Shown here in pieces: positions 57,101 through 64,000 of a stretch of DNA of 64,000 nt. The translations under genes were made by a program, and so were the position numbers. Every line of letters begins with the position of its first letter. Positions within the stretch are counted from its first letter, which is position 1. A model generated the notes under the pieces. It did no database searches. It worked only from the letters and a program-made list of their open reading frames with translations, and was not told the origin of the DNA. The stretch is taken from positions 33,846,337 through 33,910,336 of the forward strand of contig CM041780.1 in NCBI GenBank assembly GCA_023374045.1. Direction: 5' to 3'. The DNA comes from Limonium bicolor. Its lineage: Eukaryota > Streptophyta > Magnoliopsida > Caryophyllales > Plumbaginaceae.

Positions 57101-58497
57101 AATTGGAGAACGGGACCAGAAAACTTGAAGTTTCTTGGGATGTCCCTGTGACGTACATACAAAAGTAAAACTGTACAGCTAGACCTACAATGTGAATGCA
57201 CATTTTGACATCGAATGACCAACGCTCAAGAGAGCTTGTAACCCAATAGATACTTCATCCATTGTCAACCAAGACACTTGGTAAATTGTATCATAAATTA
57301 TGAAATAATGTGAGGTAAGCCAACCTACACATGAAACCTAAATTGAAATGAAACATCTCCACATTGGGAAGATAGTAATATTGAGGTATGCTACGACAAC
57401 CGTCATACACACGAACATAGGAAATCCTCGGTGTATTCACACCATAAGGAAATGGTGCCAACGACAACGGCAATGAGAGTAAAGAGAATATGGTGCGTAA
57501 CAAGCGACCGCTATGAAGAAGTAGTTACACAATGACACAGAGTTGTAAGTACGAGATGACAGGCAGAAATATTCATTTCTATCACATAAGATTTACTGCC
57601 AAGCGTTTACACCTCTGCACTCTGTATGACTAAGTGTTTTGGTATTGCACTTGAGCAGATAATGATCTAGTGGGATAGCTAGGAATATGGAAAATGTAAA
57701 TCATAGTAAATCCTTTATTTCACACTATCAGGGCAAAAGATAGTTAAGCAAAAGCTCAGAAACAACCGTGCGGCCTAAGGGCCAAAGAAGCACGAAGAGT
57801 GTAAAAACAATCCAACAATCACAAGTTGTGAATTCCATCAGAATAAAAAGTGGAAAGGAGACTTAAGAAAGTCATTAGAACTGACGCATAGAAAATGTAA
57901 GGTCATACAAGTAAAGAACACTTGTATGAACCAGAGAACTGGTATAATTCAGAAGCTACTGACAACAGAGGAAGCACTACAACTAAGTAGTGACTTAACC
58001 TCACCCGACAATAAGTCGGAGGAACTTAGTGAATAATCATGGGAGTACGAAATAGTATGTATAATAGATTGCCAGAGAGCTGGTTATAAATCTAAACCAT
58101 TGAGTTCAAGCACGGTAAAAGAATACCACACTTGTTTAATAAACCTTATTCCCCAATAGAGGGATAAAAAGCGATGTGTAGCACATTAAGGATAACGTGA
58201 AGGGTGAGTAACCCAAGTTATCAGGGTTGCGCAGCAGAAGCTAGTGGCCCTAGCTAGATTAATGTACCTAGTAAGTATGAGATAATGGCTATCAATGCCT
58301 GGAAAACCTAATAGGCTAGAAACGAATTGGTTAGGAGTTAAATAACTCCAATAGGAATTCTTGGTGCAAGGACTAAACCATTAGTATGGTTAAGACCTTT
58401 GACCAGTTTGTACATTATATAATAGACCGTAGGGAAGCTAAATGCTTCAAATTGCTTCGAATTAAGTAAACCAATGCATCAATAATAACATATGGTA

Positions 58498-58534
58498 GAT
58501 TACGTGGGCGTAATCCCTTTTAAGGGGGTAGAGC
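58498..58534 (+). other. Second (internal) polypurine tract with hairpin, element C
   Basis: GATTACG/CGTAATC arms, then CCCTTTTAAGGGGGTAGAGC, about 1.35 kb before the LTR-proximal PPT. Matches A (5876-5908) and, in layout, B (36448-36480). Confidence 0.6.
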
Positions 58535-59861
58535 GAAAACCGCTTAATGTAAGTTTCATGAATAAAACACATAAACTATAATGTGCATAGCACAAATGAG
58601 AATCGAATTGATGATTGGTAGTTATGTTAAATAAACATACGTATTCATTCATATTGTAATTGTGGTAATTAGGCACGAGAGATGCGAATACCATAGGATG
58701 AATGTACCTATCTTGTAACTCCAGTATGAGAGTATTAGTAAAGAAGAGTAGAGAAACTCTTGGGGAATAATAATCCCTATAGTGTATGTCTATTTGACGT
58801 TAGACATGGCATTATGATGCATCAGTTGGTATAAAACCGATGTAGAACCTAGAAGATGTTTTGAGACAATAAGAATGAGTAGTGGGCGGAGCTCCACAAG
58901 TATTGTATCCTGCAAGAAATAATACGAATTGATTGAGAGTAGCAGATGAATGGAGCCCATGAGTAGTGTATTCGTAGGTAAGTCATTGGAAGTAAATTGA
59001 GGACGACTGAATTTCATAAGTATTGTATTCCTTAGTTAGATTATTTGAGTAATGGATGAAAGTAGCAAAAGGCGATAAATGAGGTCGTAGGCATTGAAAC
59101 TCGAAGTAAAGTATTTGGGAAGTAGATTACGAATGATTGATGGACTGAATTCCATCCTTTGGAGTTGTATGAATTTGTAATTATGAATAGGAAGAGTGAA
59201 AAGATAAGAAAATGAAAATAATTGGATTATTTGATTTTTGAAACTGATGTGGAAGTAGAACTTGATCCTGATCCGATCAAGCGAAACCGAACACAAATTG
59301 GGGTGGTGAAAGATAGTGATGCACTGCTGATCAATCAGGGTCGAATTATTCTTGAAGCTTCCCTCAAGTGGTCACAAGAATCACGCATAGGATAGAAGTA
59401 ATGAACATAAATTGGAATTTGGAGTTGTTCTATTTAGGAAGATTTCTAATTAGTGGTTGCAAAGGGATTTTCCTCTGGACTTGAGATTAAGGATTTGGTT
59501 GAAGCCTGTACTAGGGAACAGTAGTGGTGTATCATGTTGTATTATTCCAAGGGCAGCGGGACGTAGAGGAGTCCTGTGTCTAGATGACCGGAGTGCCTGT
59601 GGGATCGTAGTGTGTATTGCATGCTTAGGGATAGCTTTACATTATGTGTATGTAGAAACCTTGTAGTGTAAAACCAGATGGTTGGTTGTAGTACAGATCG
59701 GAGTGATTGTAGTATATCTGCATGGTATTGTATGTAGAAACCTTGAGTAACGGATTTGGGAAGTTGTAAGGATGAGGAATGTATGATCTTAGGCATTAGA
59801 TATGTTGGAATGAGAGGAGATAGTAATCCCTCAACTTTGAACAACTTTGAGGGCAAAGTTC

Positions 59862-59878
59862 CTTAAGGGGGTAGATTG
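59862..59878 (+). other. Polypurine tract of element C
   Basis: CCTTAAGGGGGTAGAT adjacent to LTR start TGAAACACCCC. Confidence 0.8.
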
Positions 59879-61608
59879 AAACACCCCGAACTTAACTATA
59901 GGGATAAAATTATCTTAATATGTATTTAAGGGCCTAATTGTGCCTAGAGAATATGGTGAAGAAAATAAAACCAAAGAAAAGAAGAAAACGCTTAAAAAGC
60001 GAAAAATGTAAAAATGAGTGTTACATAACCGTAGGAGTGATGTGACCTCGACTTGGATCCTAGGTGGATTCCTAAGGCTTATTTATTCCTAAATAGCATA
60101 TAGAAACAATTCTCGAAGAAAACGGATCCATAAAATGGATTAAAACCACAAACGAACCTTAAAGCGCGTTTTTAGGAAACCGGAAAACGCGACTTTAAGC
60201 GGGTCAAATAGACTCGTAATAAATTTGGTCAACCAAATAGTCATTTTTAAACATTAATGAAGGACTAGAACCAATAAAATTAATTAAATGAGAAAATTCC
60301 GGAAAACGGGTCCCGGGAGTGAATAGTGCAAAAATTGGGAAATTATGGGGTGTAAATGCAATAAAACAGAAATTGACCCCTCCCTTTGTAAATAGGCAGC
60401 CGGTTCCTTAATTTGCATACTGGGCACGTTTTGTTAAGTGTAGCCCACACTCCCTCTTCTATTTCCTTTTTATGTACTAAAAGACAAAATAATAAAGTAA
60501 AAGCAAAAGAGAACTCTCTCTCCTATTCTCTCACACACACCCACCATACTCCCTCCTTGCTCTCTATGGTTTTCTTCTTCCTCCCAACAGCCCCATGGCG
60601 ATTTGAGAAACCCATCCAGCACTCCATCTTCTCCCTTATCTTTGAGCACTCATCCCTTCTCCAAAAGCCACAAAAATTTTACCGTTGGAATCCTCTTGTC
60701 AAGGAGATCGTTTTACACCTTTCAAAAATCAAAAATCTCCAACTTCATTTTCATGGGTGTAATCGTTTGTGGAGCCTAGGGAACACCATTTGGAGCTTCA
60801 TCTTCTTCTTGTTGTTCTAAGGTAAGAAAATGACTCAAAGCCCTCCTTTTCAGCTTTTCCCTTGTAAAATCAAAAACCCACGTTGAACTCCATTGCTCCT
60901 TGTTCAGCCGGTTTGGCATTTCAAAAGGGGAGCTGAAGCATTGACATTTTTCTTGTCAAACCCTCATTTAGAAGTTCAAGGTAATACTTCCTAAGACTTT
61001 TAAAGTGTTCTCTTATAAGTTAGGGTTTGATTCTTACGTTTGAACTTTTACTAGCTTGTGTGTGTATGTGTACTCCTTGGAATGTGGCTGTAGCTTGTCC
61101 TAATTAAAAGCAAGAAACAAGAAAATCAGAACAAAGAAGGAAAGAGGAGCAAGAAAGGAGAAGGAGAGAAAGGAGAGAGAATCAAGAGACTTAAGGTAAT
61201 GGATCACCTGTGTACAGAATTTTAAGGGTGTGTATGGATAAGTACATTGCTTTGGTATAGTGTAGAGCTACTGTAATGGTAGGGAAGGAAATGGAATATG
61301 TTAGTGTTGACTATACTGATGAAATAGAAGCTTTTAAACCAACTGAAGGAAATGCTAAGTGTGGGAATTAAGTGTGTGGTGAGTGTTCATAATTTTGTGT
61401 GAATGATGTATATTTGAACAGGGATGTAGAACTGTGTTGAAGGAGAAAAACAATGTGGTGAGAATACATAGAATGTAGGGAAACTCTGTTGAATTTTGGC
61501 TAGGAAATAAAGGACTTGAGTGCTGGTTGAGAAGAATGAACATGGATATGTTCAGAGGAGGAAAATATGTGATCATCACCTTGAAATGTATTTAGGAGGA
61601 AGAGGTGT
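59879..61608 (+). repeat. 3' LTR of element C (5' part)
   Basis: Matches 41212-41956 and 51177-52165 in order, showing the uninterrupted F target site (60615-60625, 'catccagcactcc'). Donor-like sites 60822, 60981 and 61196. Cut at 61608 by LTR E, so the remainder is outside or lost. Confidence 0.9.
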
Positions 61609-63016
61609 TGAAATACCCCAAACCTAAGTATGCTAAGTAAACATCAAATTATGATGTAGTAAGGCTAGAATATGCCTTAGAAAGATTGGTAGACAATTAA
61701 AATTAAACAGGAAAAACACAAGAAAATGCCTTAAGGGCAATTAGGGCAAAAATGTGCTCTAAGCTTGGAGAGAATTGGGTGAGTACCCAAATATCATGAT
61801 AAGACCTTAGTAATATTCTAATGGTCGTTTTAAATCAATTAGCAAAGAAGACCAAGCTTGAAAACAAGTTAAAACACAAAATGTGCTTTAAGAAGTCTTA
61901 AAGCACATTTTTGAGAAATTGTCTTAGAATTGAGTTTTGAGTGGCTAAATGTCCATCATTACTCTTTAATCAACATGTGTACTAATTAGTATCACATTAG
62001 GAAGTCTAAATCAATGGGAAATCAAAAATTTCAGAAATATGTGCACTGATTAGCGAATAGTGCCAAATAGTGACTAGTTTAAGTTTTAATCAACTTAAGT
62101 CAATTAGTTGGTCAAACAAGACCATAAATATCTTGGTTATAATGAGGGGGCCGGTTTTCTAAGGGTGAGTCACCATAGACTTTATCAAATAAGGAAGAAA
62201 AGAAGAGATAAGTAAAAGGAGTACTATTTGCTTTATTAAAGTAAAATACCTTATATTAACCTACCTCTCTTCTTCATTTCTCTTCTTCTTCCACGATTTT
62301 CTTCCTCTTCTTTCTGTTCTAAACCGTCTCCAAGCAGCACCCATGGCACCACCACCTTGCTTTGTCAGCAACTTACTCATTTTAGCTCCAAATCAAAAAT
62401 AAACACATTTCTCTTAGTTAGGCCAAGACCTCTTTCTGTCTTTTCAAATCTTTCAAAGCTCCATTTTGGTGCCAAGAGGAAACTCCATTGATGGAGGAAA
62501 ATCAATTTGAAGAGCTCATTAGCTTCTCCATTCTCTTAAGGTAAGAAAATGTAAGAAAAACCATGTTTCCGTCATTTCTTCTACATGGCCAAAAATTTCT
62601 ACTCATGGGGCCTTGTTTTTATGCCTTGTTCTAGCTTGATTTATTCACCAAGGACTAGTGGAGGTCCTATTTCATTCAATGCCAAAGTCTACCTTGAGAC
62701 TTCAAAGGTAATCATCCACTTTTATGCCTTAGAACACATTTCTAACCTAAGTTTTATTCCTTGAGGTTAGTGTATGTTTAGTACTCATATGAGTCATTGA
62801 ATATTGATTAGAACATTGGCAAGGGGAATTTAAGTGGTGGCCGAGATTCATGCAAGAAGAAGGTCTAAGGAGGAAGTTAAGATAAGCTTGAGAAAATAAG
62901 GTAAAATGCTTACCTAATGGTGGTTTAAGTTTTAAGGGATGAATTCAGGTGGATACCAATGTGGCTTAGAGCTTACATTGTGTATTGGGTTATATAACCT
63001 AAGAAAAAGAACTTAA
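61609..63016 (+). repeat. LTR E (plus strand), interrupted
   Basis: Starts TGAAATACCCCAAACC inside the 3' LTR of C and is a diverged relative of LTR A. It shares the block at 61856-61960 ('agcacatttttgag', 'gagttttgagtggctaaatg'), the 'ggggccggtttt' block (62147) and donor-like sites 62541, 62708 and 62901. The GC-array slot is not reached, because LTR A' is inserted at 63017. Non-coding. Confidence 0.8.
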
Positions 63017-64000
63017 TGTAACACCCCATCCAACAATTACACACTTACAATAAACTGCAGCGGAAATACAAACCTCTTCACATTACTTAACTCGTTGGTG
63101 TTACACGCCGTTAGCCACCCACGTGGCTAACAAGGCTAATCCATATACATTGTACCGGTCTGATGGGCTAAATTCCGAGCAACTATACATTAGTATCCCT
63201 TTCCATTAACAACAACAACAACAACATACACCTTATCAACTATACCGAGTATTTATAAACTGGTGCCGACAACAATTTCGGTCTTACTACACCTACTGTA
63301 TACATACACTTAAAAGTTTACCCATGTACAATGACTACCCGTCCTACTCTCGAACGGCTTCCAGCACTTCGTACCTGAAATAGGAAAAGAAGAGAAAGGG
63401 TGGCCCCCAAGGGGCTCAGCACCTTTGCTGGTATGGTAATCCCGCAGCCCACATGCTACCGGGCCACGCACAACTAATTGTCATCTTAGCATGCAGTTGA
63501 TTATTTTTAAATCATGCATGCAACTGTAAACACACAACACATAATCATTTCGCCTCAACGGGCTCAACAAACGGATAATATATCCTTACTTAATAAGTCA
63601 CTCATGGTATTCATCCCTAGAGTGTTCCTCCTCTAATGGAGCTACTTCCTTAATAGACGACACATACCCTTAAATCGGGTTACCCTTAAACGCCTCTTAT
63701 CACAAACTGGGAATCATATCCATGATCCACACACTCCACATTATACAACCTACAACGTACACTACATACAACACTTAACAACACTTTGCACGTTTCCACG
63801 TGCACAACATAATACCGCAATGGATATTGCATCACAACAAAACTATACATAACGGGAATGGTTCTCTTAGGAACCGACCCAAACATTGTCTACACACTGG
63901 TGAGCCTAGAGAATGTTGCCAGTCTCATGATAAGCTCGTTACACAATAACAACAACACTCATTACCGTCCTAATAGTTGGACGAGTAACTTAAGTTAAGG
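63017..64000 (-). repeat. LTR A' (family A, minus strand, truncated by window end)
   Basis: Complement ends GGATGGGGTGTTACA at 63017, and the sequence follows 9457-10430 closely, including the hairpin (63110-63131) and the GGGGCT/AGCCCC hairpin region near 63360-63420. No PBS lies to its left, so it is the 3' LTR of a minus-strand element or a solo LTR inserted in LTR E. It is more diverged from both A LTRs than they are from each other. Confidence 0.88.

Larger units (their letters stand above)
54073..59878 (+). mobile_element. Non-coding interior of LARD C
   Basis: 5.8 kb without gag or pol. It is homologous along its length to the minus strand of 4585-9456: start region (54105-54240), 'ctttcaaacc' block (55300-55350), hairpin plus second PPT (58498-58534), 'ccgaacacaaattgg' block (59287). 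Minus-strand frames of up to 108 residues (54769-55095) and one plus-strand frame of 116 (55465-55815) are not shared as frames with A and look fortuitous. It ends in PPT CCTTAAGGGGGTAGAT. Confidence 0.75.
41212..61608 (+). mobile_element. Element C: non-autonomous LTR retrotransposon (LARD) with nested insertions
   Basis: Plus-strand element: 5' LTR (41212-41956 plus 51177-54072), split by element F; PBS (54078-54089); non-coding 5.8 kb interior; PPT; and 3' LTR from 59879, cut at 61608 by LTR E. The LTRs start TGAAATACCCC / TGAAACACCCC. No gag or pol is encoded. The interior is homologous to that of A although the LTRs are of another subfamily. It was probably mobilised by a chromovirus such as B. 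Confidence 0.85.

Noticed and set aside
54639..57503. Several minus-strand and one plus-strand frame of 70-116 codons in element C
   Set aside because: Not conserved as frames in the homologous interior of A and without any motif; chance frames in non-coding DNA.
60413..60820. 135-codon frame in the 3' LTR of C
   Set aside because: The homologous part of the 5' LTR has no such frame (only about 63 codons at 51197); a CT-rich leader that happens to lack stops.
1..64000. tRNA, rRNA or snRNA genes
   Set aside because: Only tRNA-complementary primer-binding sites were seen; no cloverleaf or RNA gene was recognised by eye, though a covariance search was not possible.

Overview
This is plant nuclear DNA built almost entirely from nested retrotransposons. 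The evidence is several LTR families of 3.6-4.5 kb (TGAAATACCCC...GGTGTTACA), a Ty3/gypsy chromovirus of the Tekay/Del type, a Tat/Ogre-type element, a CACTA transposon, a LINE fragment, a PIF/Harbinger-like element with TAA target duplication, and a Stowaway MITE. An angiosperm with a large, repeat-rich genome is likely; the species cannot be named from this. No intact host gene, tRNA, rRNA or CRISPR array was found.

Layout, left to right. 1-412: piece of a minus-strand LTR (D). 416-13969: minus-strand element A, with long LTRs around a 4.9 kb non-coding interior (a LARD, i.e. non-autonomous). 13970-16186: 3' half of a decayed CACTA transposon (transposase-associated domain, Ulp1-like protease) ending in a clear TIR. 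16187-16952: 3' end of LTR I. 16953-17516: LINE reverse-transcriptase fragment. 17517-20625: plus-strand LTR G. 20640-22420: minus-strand LTR fragment H. 22420-24800: unassigned, low-repeat DNA. 24801-40723: element B, a complete but inactivated chromovirus. Its 5' LTR carries a 1.5 kb PIF/Harbinger-like insertion that itself holds a Stowaway MITE. 40724-41211: LTR end and primer-binding site of a second Tat/Ogre element. 41212-61608: plus-strand LARD C, whose 5' LTR is split by the Tat/Ogre-like element F (41957-51171, minus, gag but no pol, with satellite-like arrays). Its 3' LTR is cut by LTR E (61609-63016), which is in turn cut by another family-A LTR (A', 63017 to the window end).

Most notable: between gag and protease, element B carries an AlkB-type 2-oxoglutarate/Fe(II) dioxygenase gene of the plant ALKBH1-like type. 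It has lost one iron-binding histidine and has one frameshift and one nonsense codon. The gag around it is interrupted by intron-like gaps with GT...AG ends, and two of these restore the frame exactly when removed. A donor upstream of AlkB is phase-compatible both with an acceptor at AlkB and with one at the protease. This suggests that splicing chose between a gag-AlkB product and a gag-pol product.

Shared design across the LTR families: each has a triplet of 5' splice-site-like AAGGTAA motifs at near-constant spacing; an LTR slot about 2 kb in that holds a GC-rich palindromic array different in each family; a 22-nt hairpin about 100 nt from the LTR end; a primer-binding site inside a short perfect stem; and two polypurine tracts. 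LARDs A and C probably relied on a chromovirus like B for proteins, because they share its PBS, PPT and LTR ends.
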